A stretch of DNA of 64,000 bases, from positions 1 through 64,000 of the forward strand of contig PBAX01000003.1 of the NCBI GenBank assembly GCA_002716385.1, written 5' to 3'. Each line of letters starts with the position of its first letter. Within the stretch, counting starts at the first letter, position 1. The notes under the pieces were generated by a model. The model was not told the origin of the DNA. It searched no databases and worked only from the letters and a program-made list of their open reading frames with translations. Below, in pieces: positions 51,975 to 61,795 of the stretch. The DNA comes from Phycisphaerae bacterium (GTDB taxonomy: Bacteria > Planctomycetota > Phycisphaerae > Phycisphaerales > SM1A02). A program made the translations under genes and the position numbers.

Positions 51975-54470
51975 ATGCGATTCAATCATCTACTGCTGGC
52001 CTTGCCAATGGCATTCGTCGCCACCATGGCTTCTGCAGATGTAATCGACGCCAATCTTCAGGACCGAATGGATCAGGTTGGTCCGGATGGGACCGTCAAG
52101 GCATTGGTGTTTCTGAATCAACAGGTTGACATCCAGTCACTCTCGTCAGCTATCAGCGAGCAGCGACTTGGGCGAACGCTTCGTCATCAGATGGTCGTGG
52201 AAAGCCTGCAGGACATGGCTCGATTGACCCAGCCTGCGTTGCTTGGTGAGATCGACTCGATGAAGGAGTCCGGACTCGTCGATTCCTCCAGACCATTTTG
52301 GCTTGCCAATCTCGTCAGCATTCAAGCTCGTCCTGCAGCCATCAAGTCGCTCAGTGAGCGACAGGATGTCGGCCACATCTATCTGGACTATCAGATCGAG
52401 TTGATCAAGCCGGAGAAGGTTGGTCCAGTCGAGCAGCCGCGCGGCAATGTCCGAGGCGCCAATCCAACAAGCGGCCTTCTGGCCATCAGAGCCGATGAGG
52501 CCTGGGCGATGGGCTATGACGGCGATGGCATTCTGGTAGCAACGCTTGATACCGGTGTCGATGGATCTCATCCAGCCTTGGCGAGTCGCTGGGCGGGTAA
52601 TCATCCAAGCTATTCAGGGCATCCTGAATGGGCCTATCACGATCCGTACGGAGGCAATCACGGCAACCCCGTCGATTCGGGCTATCACGGCACTCATGTC
52701 ACGGGAACCGTGTGTGGTGGATTGCCCGGTGAGGTGATCGGTGTTGCGCCAGGCGCCATGTGGATGGCATCGAGAGGCATTGATGAGGGGGGGATCGACC
52801 AGACCGTGTCCAACGCCCTTGATGCATTCGAGTGGATGGCCGATCCGGACGGATTCACCTTCACCTCATGGGATGTTCCCTATGTCTGTTCGAACTCATG
52901 GGGCCTTGTGACAGCACATGGATACCCGGAATGCGACGAGACTTTCTGGTCTCCGATCGATTCGCTCGAGGCCGCCGGTTGTCTCGTGATGTTCTCTGCA
53001 GGCAATGAGGGTTCCTCCGGTCTTCGCAGACCCGGCGATCGGGCCCTCAGCGACTACCAGACCATGTCGGTTGCGGCGATTGATCCCGATACACCGGGTT
53101 GGGATGTGGCGAGCTTCTCCTCGAGAGGTCCGACCTATTGCACATCCGATGGCACGGTCGCCGTGAAGCCGGACATTGCCGCCCCAGGCGTCGACACATA
53201 CTCGGCCTATCCAGGCGGCAGTTACTCGAATCTAAGCGGCACCTCGATGGCGTCCCCGCATGTCAACGGCGCCGTAGCGCTGGCCTTCCAGGCCAACCCC
53301 GACCTTGAAGTCGAAGCCATGAAGGCGATCGTCTACTCGACCGCAACGGATCTGGGAACAAGCGGAAAAGACAACGATTACGGCCATGGCATGATCGATT
53401 GCGTGAGCATCGTCGAATCGGCTCTCGAGACGGTCAGTCTGAGCTGGAATTTTCCGGATGGTCGCCCCGAGTGGCTCGAGCCTTCAGGTGGCGAGGAGAT
53501 CATGATCACCATCTCCGGCAATGATGTCACCCCGGATCCGGCAACCGCCATGCTGCACATCGTGGCTGCAGGCGGGACACTCGAGCTTCCGATGAATCAT
53601 GAGGGGGGGGATACCTACAAGGCCATCTTCCCGGAACTCGAATGCGGATTGATGGTGGACTACTACTTCTCCGTAGAGTCGACTGAAGGCGATGTGTCCT
53701 ATAGCCCGTTCAGCGCTCCTCTAGTGACGTGGTCTGGAGAAGCATGGTCCGGAAGTGTCGTCAGCTTCACTGACGACTTCGGATCCGATCAGGGATGGAC
53801 CGTTGAATCCGATGCGCTGACAGGCGCCTGGGCTCGCGCGGTTCCATCCGGCGGCGGTGCTCGATGCGATGCCCCTTCGGGTTCCGATGACTCGGCCATC
53901 TGCTATGTGACCGGCAATGGTGTGGATGAGGATGTCGATGACGGCTCCACGATCCTGACCTCGCCAGCCATGGACGCCAGTGATGAACGTTCGGTCATCG
54001 AATACGACTTCTGGTACAGCAACGGCGCAAATTGCAACGGGGCGGATCCCTCCAACGACATCATGATCGTCGAGGTCTCGGATGACGATGGCCTGACCTG
54101 GTACGAGCTCGACACGGTCGGTCCTGCCGGCAGCGAGGTCAACGGCGGCTGGATCAGTCGTGAATATCCCATCAGCGATCTTGCCGACATACAGCCGACG
54201 ACCGCATTGCGACTTCGCTTCAACGTGGGCGACCTCGGAGAGGGCTCGATCGTCGAAGCAGGAATCGATGCGGTGCGCATCGGGTACAAGTACTGCAACG
54301 AGGCCAACCCGTGTCCGACCGATCTCGACGGAAGCGGTTCGACCGGTGTCAATGATGTCCTGCTCCTCATCGGTGCATGGGGCACACCAGCCGGCGATGT
54401 GAATGATGACGGCACGACGGATGTCTCGGATGTCCTGCTGATCCTCGACGCCTATGGCCAGGACTGCTGA
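51975..54470 (+). CDS. Secreted S8 (subtilisin-like) serine protease with dockerin pair
   Basis: An 831-residue protein from the ATG at 51975 (GAGGAG 8 nt upstream). MRFNHLLLALPMAFVATMAS is a signal peptide. An N-terminal prodomain-like part runs to about 165. The catalytic domain (about 175-480) has the Asp in ATLDTGVDG (D192), the His in YHGTHVTGTVC (H238) and the Ser in SGTSMASPHV (S424). Beta-rich C-terminal domains follow, then a dockerin pair (DLDGSGSTGVNDVLLLIGAW, then DVNDDGTTDVSDVLLILDAY). The dockerin is of the same type as in the other exported proteins of this window. It is predicted to be a secreted or surface-held protease. Confidence 0.95.
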   Translation: MRFNHLLLALPMAFVATMASADVIDANLQDRMDQVGPDGTVKALVFLNQQVDIQSLSSAISEQRLGRTLRHQMVVESLQDMARLTQPALLGEIDSMKESGLVDSSRPFWLANLVSIQARPAAIKSLSERQDVGHIYLDYQIELIKPEKVGPVEQPRGNVRGANPTSGLLAIRADEAWAMGYDGDGILVATLDTGVDGSHPALASRWAGNHPSYSGHPEWAYHDPYGGNHGNPVDSGYHGTHVTGTVCGGLPGEVIGVAPGAMWMASRGIDEGGIDQTVSNALDAFEWMADPDGFTFTSWDVPYVCSNSWGLVTAHGYPECDETFWSPIDSLEAAGCLVMFSAGNEGSSGLRRPGDRALSDYQTMSVAAIDPDTPGWDVASFSSRGPTYCTSDGTVAVKPDIAAPGVDTYSAYPGGSYSNLSGTSMASPHVNGAVALAFQANPDLEVEAMKAIVYSTATDLGTSGKDNDYGHGMIDCVSIVESALETVSLSWNFPDGRPEWLEPSGGEEIMITISGNDVTPDPATAMLHIVAAGGTLELPMNHEGGDTYKAIFPELECGLMVDYYFSVESTEGDVSYSPFSAPLVTWSGEAWSGSVVSFTDDFGSDQGWTVESDALTGAWARAVPSGGGARCDAPSGSDDSAICYVTGNGVDEDVDDGSTILTSPAMDASDERSVIEYDFWYSNGANCNGADPSNDIMIVEVSDDDGLTWYELDTVGPAGSEVNGGWISREYPISDLADIQPTTALRLRFNVGDLGEGSIVEAGIDAVRIGYKYCNEANPCPTDLDGSGSTGVNDVLLLIGAWGTPAGDVNDDGTTDVSDVLLILDAYGQDC

Positions 54471-54504
54471 TAGTCGAGCCCGATTGTTTGTTCCTGATTT
54501 TTAG

Positions 54505-54533
54505 GCCGGAGCCCTCGGGGCTCCGGCTTTTTT
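54505..54533 (+). terminator. Rho-independent terminator after the subtilase gene
   Basis: GCCGGAGCCC-TCG-GGGCTCCGGC is a perfect 10-bp stem followed by TTTTTT, 34 nt after the stop. The next gene starts 20 nt later. Confidence 0.93.
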
Positions 54534-54552
54534 CTGCTGGTACAGTCTGTGC

Positions 54553-55929
54553 ATGGGAGCCACGCTAGTCCTGCTTTGTCTGCTGCATGTCCTTCAGTCG
54601 CCGACGGTGCATTCTGTCTGCGACGTCTCGCAGAAGTTCTCCTTCTACATGGATGGTCGTTTCTATCGCCAGTACCTCAAGCAGCATGATGTGCGCGATG
54701 TTCGCAACTGGGGCTCGCTTTCCGAGCTCGATCTGTCAAATGTGAATCTGCTTGTTCTCACTGGTGGAGATCGTCGAATTCCATATGACAAGGAGGCGGT
54801 TGCCAGAATCGATGCCTTCATGGAATCAGGAGGTGTCGTTCTCGTGATGGCGGATGGCTTGAAAGGTCCGGTTCCGGTGTCATCGCTACTCGATCGGCAT
54901 GGGGCAGTGTTGACGGATAAGCGAGCCGTTTCTCCGCCGACTGGAGTCGGAGAATTGCAAGGTCGTGACATCGCTTTCAGAGGAGGCAGCGCTCTTGAGT
55001 TGAAGGAAGGCTGGGCGCCATTGATCCTTGACGCGAAGGGGGCCGTCGTTCTGGCTGAGCGTGTCGTGGGGAATGGTGTGCTGGTCGTCGGAAGCAGAGG
55101 GCTCTTCGGCCACAAGCCGGATGCGTCGGATCCGATCAATGACCACTGGGTTGGATCGCTTCTTGTGGAGCGGGCGAGTCGGCTGCAGATCGACCCCAAG
55201 CTGCCGCACCGAAGAACCTGGGCCGAGGACAGTCGAATGGCCGGGCCGTTGAAGTTGGAGTTCCATGATGGCACGGAGAAGTTCGCTGATGGAATCCTCG
55301 AGGTATACGAGGACGTTCGTCCGCATCTGCTGGCCATTACCGGTGTCGAGCCGGCGCCTGGCATGATTCAGCGGATGCTGATTCTGCCGACTGGAGGCGG
55401 AGGGTTCTCGAGCGGTGTCTGCATCGCCATCGGTGCCTGGTGGGGTGGATTTCCGGAAAAGCGATATCCAATGGTCGAACTCGTCTCGCATGAAGCGGGG
55501 CATTCATGGGTGCTGCCTCATCCCGAGCCTGTGTGGAACGAGCCGATCGCGACATGGTTTGGAATCGAAGTTGGGCGTCGAATGAATATGCCGGAGGCTC
55601 AGGCAGCACTTGAACGACAGCTTCGCAAGGCCAGAAGGCATGATCCTGATCTCGACGGGATCGATCCGATGGATCCGGAGGCGCATCGGGATCTGGTGTG
55701 GGGGAAGTCGTACTTCGTCTTCGAGGAGTTGGAGCGACTGCACGGTCCGGGGGCCATGGCGAAGTATTTCCAGGCGAAGCGGAAAAACGTCAGTCCAGAC
55801 AGGCCCGACTACACAATGGACGATTGCGTGGCCGTATGGAGCCTCGCGGTAGGTGAGAACCTCTTTCCCTGGTTCCGGTCGCTTGCATTCGATGTCGATC
55901 GTTCCAGGACCGATTTGCCGAGCCCCTGA
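54553..55929 (+). CDS. Secreted HExxH metallopeptidase-like protein with GATase-like N-terminal domain
   Basis: A 458-residue protein with a signal-like start (MGATLVLLCLLHVLQSPTV). Residues about 40-220 form a DUF4159/GATase-1-like fold (LNLLVLTGGDRRIPYDKEAV is the core-type strand-helix region). Residues about 290-450 contain HEAGH (H313-H317) and then Glu330 in NEPIATWFG, 12 residues on, matching the HExGH-x(8-28)-E pattern of gluzincin and M60-like peptidases. Hydrolytic function is therefore likely but unproven. It follows the subtilase terminator, so it has its own promoter. Confidence 0.8.
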   Translation: MGATLVLLCLLHVLQSPTVHSVCDVSQKFSFYMDGRFYRQYLKQHDVRDVRNWGSLSELDLSNVNLLVLTGGDRRIPYDKEAVARIDAFMESGGVVLVMADGLKGPVPVSSLLDRHGAVLTDKRAVSPPTGVGELQGRDIAFRGGSALELKEGWAPLILDAKGAVVLAERVVGNGVLVVGSRGLFGHKPDASDPINDHWVGSLLVERASRLQIDPKLPHRRTWAEDSRMAGPLKLEFHDGTEKFADGILEVYEDVRPHLLAITGVEPAPGMIQRMLILPTGGGGFSSGVCIAIGAWWGGFPEKRYPMVELVSHEAGHSWVLPHPEPVWNEPIATWFGIEVGRRMNMPEAQAALERQLRKARRHDPDLDGIDPMDPEAHRDLVWGKSYFVFEELERLHGPGAMAKYFQAKRKNVSPDRPDYTMDDCVAVWSLAVGENLFPWFRSLAFDVDRSRTDLPSP

Positions 55930-55982
55930 CCAACAGGGGAGCCGTCTTGTGGTATCGTTCCGGCCCCCAAGGGCGATTATCA

Positions 55983-57845
55983 ATGCTTCATACAGCTGAT
56001 CCGAATCTCAGAAACGTAGCCATCATTGCGCATGTCGACCATGGCAAGACGACATTGGTGGATTCGCTGCTTGCGCACTGTGGCTCCATGGAGCTGGATC
56101 GTTCAGAGGCCGATTGCGTGCTGGATTCGGATCCGCTTGAGAAGGAGCGGGGAATCACGATCACCTCCAAGAATTGTGCGGTGACCTACAGGCCTCGAAC
56201 TGGAGATCATGCCGACAAGACCTGCCGTATCAACATCATCGATACGCCCGGTCACGCGGACTTCGGTGGGGAGGTCGAGCGTGTCCTCAAGATGGCCGAT
56301 GGTGTCCTGCTGTTGGTCGATGCCTTCGAGGGGCCGATGCCGCAGACACGATTCGTGATGGGCAAGGCGTTGGAGCTTGATCATCCGATCGTGGTCGTCG
56401 TCAACAAGTGCGATCGTCCCAATGCCAGACCCGATGGTGTCATCAACGAGGTGTTTGATCTTCTGGTTGCCTTGGGTGCCAGTGACGAGCGTCTTGATTT
56501 TCCGGTGATCTACGCTTCCGGACGCGATGGTTGGACTTCGGCCGAGGAAGGGGTCCATGAAGGCGACATGCAGCCCTTGCTGGATGCGATAATGAGCAAC
56601 CTTCCATCTCCGGTCGGCTATGCGGATGTGCCGTTGCAGATGCTGATCGCTAGTCAGGATTATTCTCCATACGCCGGCCAGATCGCCATCGGTCGCATCT
56701 ATGCCGGTGCGCTGTCCGCGGGGCAGGCCGTGATGATTTGCCATGAAAATGAAAATCGAATGTCACGGGCCCAGAAGATCTATCGTTTCAAGGATCTCGG
56801 GAAGGTTCCCGCTGAGCTTGTCTCTGTCGGGGATCTGTGTGCCGTCGAGGGGATCGGCGACTTCGAGATCGGCGACACGATCGCCTGCCCCGAGCAGCCG
56901 AATCCCATCGCCAGAATCGCCGTCGACGAGCCCACGCTGCACATGTTGTTTCGAATAAACGACTCTCCCAATGCCGGACGTTCAGGGCAGTTCGTGACGT
57001 CACGGCAGATATCCGATCGACTGGATCGCGAGCTCAGAAGCAATCTCGCGCTTCGTGTCGAGCCAGGCGATTCCGCGGATGAATTCAAGGTGGCCGGACG
57101 CGGGCTTCTCCATCTGGGCATTCTGCTGGAGAACATGCGACGAGAGGGCTACGAGCTGACCGTTGGTCGGCCACAGGTCATCGAGAAGGAGATCGATGGC
57201 GTGAAGTGCGAGCCCATAGAGCTTCTCACGCTTGATGTCGATCAGGACCATGTGGGTGCCGCGATGGAGCTGCTGGGCACTCGTGGCGGGGAAGTCCAGT
57301 CGCTCGAGCAGCGAGGGGATCGGATGCACGTTGAATGCGAGATTCCGGCCAGAGGCCTCATCGGGCTCAGGAGCCATATGCTCACGGCAACTGGTGGCGA
57401 AGCCGTGATGTACCACTGTTTCCAGAAATATGCGCCGGTCCGTACCACGACGTATCGAAGGAGCAATGGTGTGATGGTCGCTACTGCGGATGGGCAGGCC
57501 GCAACATACTCGATGCTCAATCTTTCACAGCGCGGCATTCTCTTCGTCGAGCCTCAGGATGTGATCTATGCGGGCCAGATCGTTGGCGAGAATTCGCGTG
57601 ACAACGATCTTGGTGTGAACATCGTGAAGGGCAAGGCCTTCTCCAACGTCCGGGAGTCGAACAAGGAAGCGACGGTCGTCCTGAAGGCTTCCCGAGAGAT
57701 CACGCTTGAATCTGCACTTGAGTACATCCAGGACGATGAGTTGGTGGAGATCACGCCTGATGACATCAGGCTTCGAAAGAAAATCCTCGATGAAGGCAAG
57801 CGAAAGCAGATCTCCCGTCAGCAGAAGGCTGCCGCTCAGGATTGA
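55983..57845 (+). CDS. typA: Translational GTPase TypA/BipA
   Basis: A 620-residue GTPase from the ATG at 55983. G1 [15 protein letters not shown]2 [11 protein letters not shown]3 [16 protein letters not shown] and G4 VVNKCD are intact. The EF-G-like domains II, III and V and the TypA-specific C-terminal domain ([30 protein letters not shown]) follow. BipA helps 50S assembly at low temperature and stress. Length is normal (600-620). The gene ends 36 nt before mog. Confidence 0.97.
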   Translation: MLHTADPNLRNVAIIAHVDHGKTTLVDSLLAHCGSMELDRSEADCVLDSDPLEKERGITITSKNCAVTYRPRTGDHADKTCRINIIDTPGHADFGGEVERVLKMADGVLLLVDAFEGPMPQTRFVMGKALELDHPIVVVVNKCDRPNARPDGVINEVFDLLVALGASDERLDFPVIYASGRDGWTSAEEGVHEGDMQPLLDAIMSNLPSPVGYADVPLQMLIASQDYSPYAGQIAIGRIYAGALSAGQAVMICHENENRMSRAQKIYRFKDLGKVPAELVSVGDLCAVEGIGDFEIGDTIACPEQPNPIARIAVDEPTLHMLFRINDSPNAGRSGQFVTSRQISDRLDRELRSNLALRVEPGDSADEFKVAGRGLLHLGILLENMRREGYELTVGRPQVIEKEIDGVKCEPIELLTLDVDQDHVGAAMELLGTRGGEVQSLEQRGDRMHVECEIPARGLIGLRSHMLTATGGEAVMYHCFQKYAPVRTTTYRRSNGVMVATADGQAATYSMLNLSQRGILFVEPQDVIYAGQIVGENSRDNDLGVNIVKGKAFSNVRESNKEATVVLKASREITLESALEYIQDDELVEITPDDIRLRKKILDEGKRKQISRQQKAAAQD

Positions 57846-57881
57846 GTTCCGTACATGGGGCCTACTCGGTAGCATGCGGGT

Positions 57882-58421
57882 ATGGAAGTGAAGATCGGCA
57901 TTCTTACTGTCTCCGACAGGGCTCACGAGGGGACCTACGAGGACAAGGGCGGTCCGGCCATCGAGTCCTGGCTGCAGGATGTGCTGACCAGTCCATGGTC
58001 GGCTTTGAAGCGTCTTGTTCCCGATGAACAGCCCTTGATCGAGCGGGCGATCGTCGAGTTGAGCGATCAGTATGGATGTCACCTCATCGTCACGACTGGC
58101 GGTACAGGGCCGTCTCCACGCGATGTGACACCGGAGGCGACGGAAGCCGTCTGTGATCGAATGCTCCCTGGATTCGGGGAGTTGATGCGTCAGGAGTCGT
58201 TGAAGGTCGTCCCAACGGCCATACTTTCCCGCCAGACGGCGGGCACGCGTGGTCATTCGCTGGTCATCAATCTTCCAGGCAAGCCTTCGGCCATATCGGA
58301 TTGCCTGAGTGCCGTGTTCGCGGCGGTTCCCTACTGCGTCGATCTCATTGGCGGGGGGCGACTGGAAACGAATCCAGATCGAGTGAAGAGCTTTCGTCCC
58401 GGCTCTACAATGTCATCGTGA
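57882..58421 (+). CDS. mog: Molybdopterin adenylyltransferase-like protein (MoaB/Mog)
   Basis: A 179-residue MogA/MoaB-family protein. KIGILTVSDRAHEGTYEDKG begins the fold, IVTTGGTGPSPRDVTPEAT is the nucleotide-binding loop, and LVINLPGKPSAISDCL is the C-terminal motif. The enzyme adenylylates molybdopterin before metal insertion. No other moa genes lie nearby. The stop overlaps a GTG of the sufE frame by 4 nt. Confidence 0.93.
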   Translation: MEVKIGILTVSDRAHEGTYEDKGGPAIESWLQDVLTSPWSALKRLVPDEQPLIERAIVELSDQYGCHLIVTTGGTGPSPRDVTPEATEAVCDRMLPGFGELMRQESLKVVPTAILSRQTAGTRGHSLVINLPGKPSAISDCLSAVFAAVPYCVDLIGGGRLETNPDRVKSFRPGSTMSS

Positions 58422-58435
58422 CTGATTCAGGACCA

Positions 58436-58852
58436 ATGACCGTATCTCAGCTGACCGAGGCCTTCGATTTCCTGGAGGACTGGGAGGATCGATATCGATT
58501 CATCATGGATCTGGGCAAAAAGCTCGATCCCATGCCCGAGGCGGAGCGTGTCGAGGCCAATCTCGTCCACGGATGCCAGAGCACCGTGTGGGTTTCCGTT
58601 CTATCTGATGGCGGTCCTGATTCAATCGTGACGCTTCATGCGGACAGTGATTCCGATCTGGTGAAGGGCTTGGCTGCGATCGTGGTCATCATGCTCTGGG
58701 GCAAGACGGCGGCGGAGATCGCGACGATGGATCTTGAATCGCAATTTGACCAACTCGGCCTGCATGCTCATCTGAGTCCCACTCGAAGCAATGGTCTTCA
58801 TGGAATGGTCAGGCAGGTGAAGTCTCGGGCGGCCGCACTCGCCTCAGTCTGA
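58436..58852 (+). CDS. sufE: SufE-family cysteine desulfurase acceptor
   Basis: A 138-residue protein from the ATG at 58436 (CAGGACC upstream); the frame extends upstream into mog but those starts lack ribosome sites. LTEAFDFLEDWEDRYRFIMD is the N-terminal helix pair, and LVHGCQSTVWVS holds the active-site Cys that accepts persulfide from SufS. LVKGLAAIVVIMLWGKTAAE is the conserved core. No sufS or sufBCD is adjacent. It might alternatively be CsdE, which is closely related. Confidence 0.9.
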   Translation: MTVSQLTEAFDFLEDWEDRYRFIMDLGKKLDPMPEAERVEANLVHGCQSTVWVSVLSDGGPDSIVTLHADSDSDLVKGLAAIVVIMLWGKTAAEIATMDLESQFDQLGLHAHLSPTRSNGLHGMVRQVKSRAAALASV

Positions 58853-58868
58853 TCGGACTTCGATGTGA

Positions 58869-59444
58869 TCAGATATGCATGCGTCTGGTCGTCTCGACCA
58901 GCTGTACAGCCTGATGGCGAACCATGTCGTGGATGGTCTCGGGTTCGATCCGGTCGTTGTTCCCAATCGCCTGGTGCGCATTGGGGACGGCCACTTGATG
59001 TGGGATCACGATCGTCTTGATGTGAGTCAGTATTGCTCGCAGGTGGGAGAGTCCCATCAGGCCGCCCCTGCCTCCAGGCGATGTGGCCAGGATCGCGGCG
59101 ATCTTTCCGCTGAAGCAATCAAGCGGCGGAAACCCTTCCTGAGGTCTGGTCAGCCAGTCGATGGTGTTCTTGAGCACGGCGGTCAAGGAGCCGTTGTACT
59201 CAGGGGACGCGATCAGAAGGCCTTGATGATCCCTGAAGACATCCTTGAGCTGCAGGACGGCATCCGGGAGTCCGCCCTCATCCTCCAGATCCTGATTGAA
59301 TACAGGCATCTGGTAGTCCTTCAGATTGATGACGGTGATCTCGCCCCCGGCTTCTCGGACGTCCTCCGAAGCGATTTCAATCAGTTTCTGGTTCAGGGAA
59401 TCGCGGCGGATGCTGCCGCTGAAGGCAAGTATGCGTGGTGTCAT
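58869..59444 (-). CDS. NADPH-dependent FMN reductase (flavodoxin-like)
   Basis: A 191-residue protein using the ATG at 59444. RILAFSGSIRRDSLNQKLIE is the FMN phosphate-binding loop, LIASPEYNGSLTAVLKNTID the signature, and LATSPGGRGGLMGLSHLRAI the second flavin loop. Members reduce FMN, quinones or metal ions with NAD(P)H. It is convergent with sufE and divergent from the APC transporter. Confidence 0.93.
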   Translation of the reverse strand: MTPRILAFSGSIRRDSLNQKLIEIASEDVREAGGEITVINLKDYQMPVFNQDLEDEGGLPDAVLQLKDVFRDHQGLLIASPEYNGSLTAVLKNTIDWLTRPQEGFPPLDCFSGKIAAILATSPGGRGGLMGLSHLRAILTHIKTIVIPHQVAVPNAHQAIGNNDRIEPETIHDMVRHQAVQLVETTRRMHI

Positions 59445-59519
59445 GGTGTCGGCTCTGCTTTGAACCCGAGGGGGTCCGGGGTGTGATTTGGATACCAGTG
59501 TAGGCATCAGAGGCTTGGA

Positions 59520-61058
59520 TTGCGTGAATCGGTTAGTGTTCAACCCGTGCACGGTTCAGATACAGCTTCCGGCAACGATGGAAAGCCAGCCAAGCGGCTT
59601 TCGCTGTTCGTTCTGGCGATGATGAATGTCGCGGTGGTCGTCGGCCTTGAGGGCTTGCCGACCATGAGCAATTATGGCCTGAGCCTGATCGTCATCTACG
59701 CTTTCTTTGCGTTGATCTTCTTTCTTCCTGTTGGTCTCACGGCCGCCGAACTCGGTGGAGGATGGCCGGCGGAGGGGGGTGTCTACAACTGGATCAAGGA
59801 GGCCGTTGGCGAGCGATTCGCGTTCGTTGGCATCTGGTGCCAGTGGATGCAGATCGTCGTGTGGTATCCGACCGTGCTGGCGCTCTGTGCGACTTCGATC
59901 GCTTACATGTTCAATCCCGAATACGAGAACTATGCCTGGTTCGCTGTTCCGATCATGCTGATCGTCTTCTGGTTCTCGACCGTCATCAATTTCCGCGGGC
60001 TCAATTTCAGTGGGCTGTTGACCACGGTCTGTCTGTATGCAGGCACCTTCATACCGGTGGTGCTGGCAATTGGCTTCGCGGTATGGTGGCTTGCCAGCGG
60101 GCATGAGAGCTACATTCCACTGACCTTCGATGCTCTGTTCGACTTCACGCCGGACAGGCCCGGCCAGAAGGCTGCGTCCTCGGAGTCGGTGCTCGGCTCG
60201 CTCGTGGCCGTGGTGGTCGTGTTTTCGTTTCTCTCCGGGCTCGAAGTCAATGCCGTTCACTTCAGGCGAGTTCGGAACATGCAGCGGTCGATTCCCGTGT
60301 CATTGCTCATTTCAGGCGTTCTAGTGCTGGTGATCTCGATCCTGGGATCGTTGAGTGTCGCTGTTCTGGTGCCGTTGGCGGAGCTCGACCTCACGGCCGG
60401 GACCCTTCAGGTGTTCCAGAAGGTGTTCGCGACGCTCGAGATTCAGTGGCTTCTTCCGGTCATCGCATTCCTCGCGCTCTTTGGAATGATCGGCCACATC
60501 ATGGTCTGGGTCATCGGACCGACGGAATCACTTCGTGTCGCGGCCGATGACGGGGTCATTCCACCCATTTTCCAGAAGACCACTCGTGGCGGCGCTCCCC
60601 GAAACGTGATGCTGATCCAGGCAGTTGTCGTTTCGCTTCTATGTCTGCTGAATCTGGCACTCGACATGAACAGGGTCTTCTATGTCCTGACGATCATTTC
60701 GGCCCAGATCTACCTGGTCATGTACGCCCTGATGTTCATATCCCTGATTCGCCTGCGCGTCATACAGCCGAACGTGGAGCGGCCATTCAGAATCCCCGGC
60801 GGCATTTTCGGCGTATGGCTGGTCGGTGGCGTCGGTTTGCTTGGATGCATCGCGGGCATCGTCTTCGGTTTCTTCCCGCCCTCGCAGACTGAGATCGAGA
60901 TGCCGGCTTCCACGCTGATTCCACTGGTGTCGATCGGATTCGTCGTCTCCGTATCGCTTCCATTCATATTCTTCCAGTGCCGCAATCCCGAATGGGGCAA
61001 GAACAGCCAGCTGCCCAGGGCTGAGGACACGAGGAAGCGTTGGATGAGAGGCGACTGA
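59520..61058 (+). CDS. APC-superfamily amino acid transporter
   Basis: A 512-residue protein read from a TTG at 59520 with AGAGG upstream; GTG codons at 59535 and 59550 are possible but have no ribosome site. About 12 membrane helices are visible, with the APC helix-1 unwound segment (VVVGLEGLPTMSNYGLSLI) and GLTAAELGGGWPAEGGVYNW. The pattern resembles glutamate:GABA antiporter-type carriers. The stop overlaps the next start (TGATG), so it is probably co-expressed with the sulfotransferase-like and aminotransferase-like genes. The substrate is probably an amino acid or amine. Confidence 0.92.
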   Translation: MRESVSVQPVHGSDTASGNDGKPAKRLSLFVLAMMNVAVVVGLEGLPTMSNYGLSLIVIYAFFALIFFLPVGLTAAELGGGWPAEGGVYNWIKEAVGERFAFVGIWCQWMQIVVWYPTVLALCATSIAYMFNPEYENYAWFAVPIMLIVFWFSTVINFRGLNFSGLLTTVCLYAGTFIPVVLAIGFAVWWLASGHESYIPLTFDALFDFTPDRPGQKAASSESVLGSLVAVVVVFSFLSGLEVNAVHFRRVRNMQRSIPVSLLISGVLVLVISILGSLSVAVLVPLAELDLTAGTLQVFQKVFATLEIQWLLPVIAFLALFGMIGHIMVWVIGPTESLRVAADDGVIPPIFQKTTRGGAPRNVMLIQAVVVSLLCLLNLALDMNRVFYVLTIISAQIYLVMYALMFISLIRLRVIQPNVERPFRIPGGIFGVWLVGGVGLLGCIAGIVFGFFPPSQTEIEMPASTLIPLVSIGFVVSVSLPFIFFQCRNPEWGKNSQLPRAEDTRKRWMRGD

Positions 61059-61792
61059 TGTCCCGGATCATCGCGATGTGGTCGGGGCCTCGCAACATCT
61101 CAACGGCGATGATGAGGTCGTGGGAGAACAGGCCTGACACGATTGTCTGGGATGAGCCACTCTATGCCGCCTTTCTGCACAGAACGGGTGTCGATCATCC
61201 AGGCCGGGACGTGATTCTGAAGTCCCATTCGAATGAGATCGACTATGAGGCGGTCGCTTCGCGTCTGGTCGATGCACAGGGAAGCGAGATCTTCTATCAG
61301 AAGCACATAGCCCATCATCTTCTGGAGGACATGGATCGATCATGGATGGACCATCCGGATGTGGTTCATTGCTTTCTCATCAGGGATCCGAGAGAAGTCA
61401 TCCTCTCGCTCCATCATCGTTTTCCCGAGATGACCCTTCGCGATACCGGGCTGCCTCAGCAGTTGGAGATCTTTCTTCGTCGGCGGGACCGGTCCACAGA
61501 AATCCCGCCAGTCGTGGATGCACGCGATGTTCTGGAGAATCCTCGTGGTACGTTGGAGGCGTTGTGCGGCAGGCTGGACATACCATTCCATGATGCGATG
61601 ACCTCATGGCCCTCGGGGCCCAGGGAGTCGGACGGAGCCTGGGCGGATTGGTGGTACGACTCCGTTCGAGCGTCGACGGGTTTCGCGGCCTGGGTTCCAA
61701 GAGAGGGCGAGGTTCCGGACCATCTTCTTCCAGTCCTGGAGACCTGCCAGTCGATCTATGAAAACCTGAAGCAACATCGGATCAGGAGTTGA
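61058..61792 (+). CDS. Sulfotransferase-like P-loop protein
   Basis: A 244-residue protein from the ATG at 61058 (GAGAGG upstream; the codon shares a base with the previous stop). MWSGPRNISTAMMRSWENRP is the 5'-phosphosulfate-binding loop, and VVHCFLIRDPREVILSLHHR the 3'-phosphate-binding segment, both typical of PAPS-dependent sulfotransferases. The catalytic base is not obvious. Plants carry a fusion of this type of domain with a class IV aminotransferase; here the two genes are adjacent, 3 nt apart. The acceptor is unknown. Confidence 0.85.
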   Translation: MSRIIAMWSGPRNISTAMMRSWENRPDTIVWDEPLYAAFLHRTGVDHPGRDVILKSHSNEIDYEAVASRLVDAQGSEIFYQKHIAHHLLEDMDRSWMDHPDVVHCFLIRDPREVILSLHHRFPEMTLRDTGLPQQLEIFLRRRDRSTEIPPVVDARDVLENPRGTLEALCGRLDIPFHDAMTSWPSGPRESDGAWADWWYDSVRASTGFAAWVPREGEVPDHLLPVLETCQSIYENLKQHRIRS

Positions 61793-61795
61793 GGG

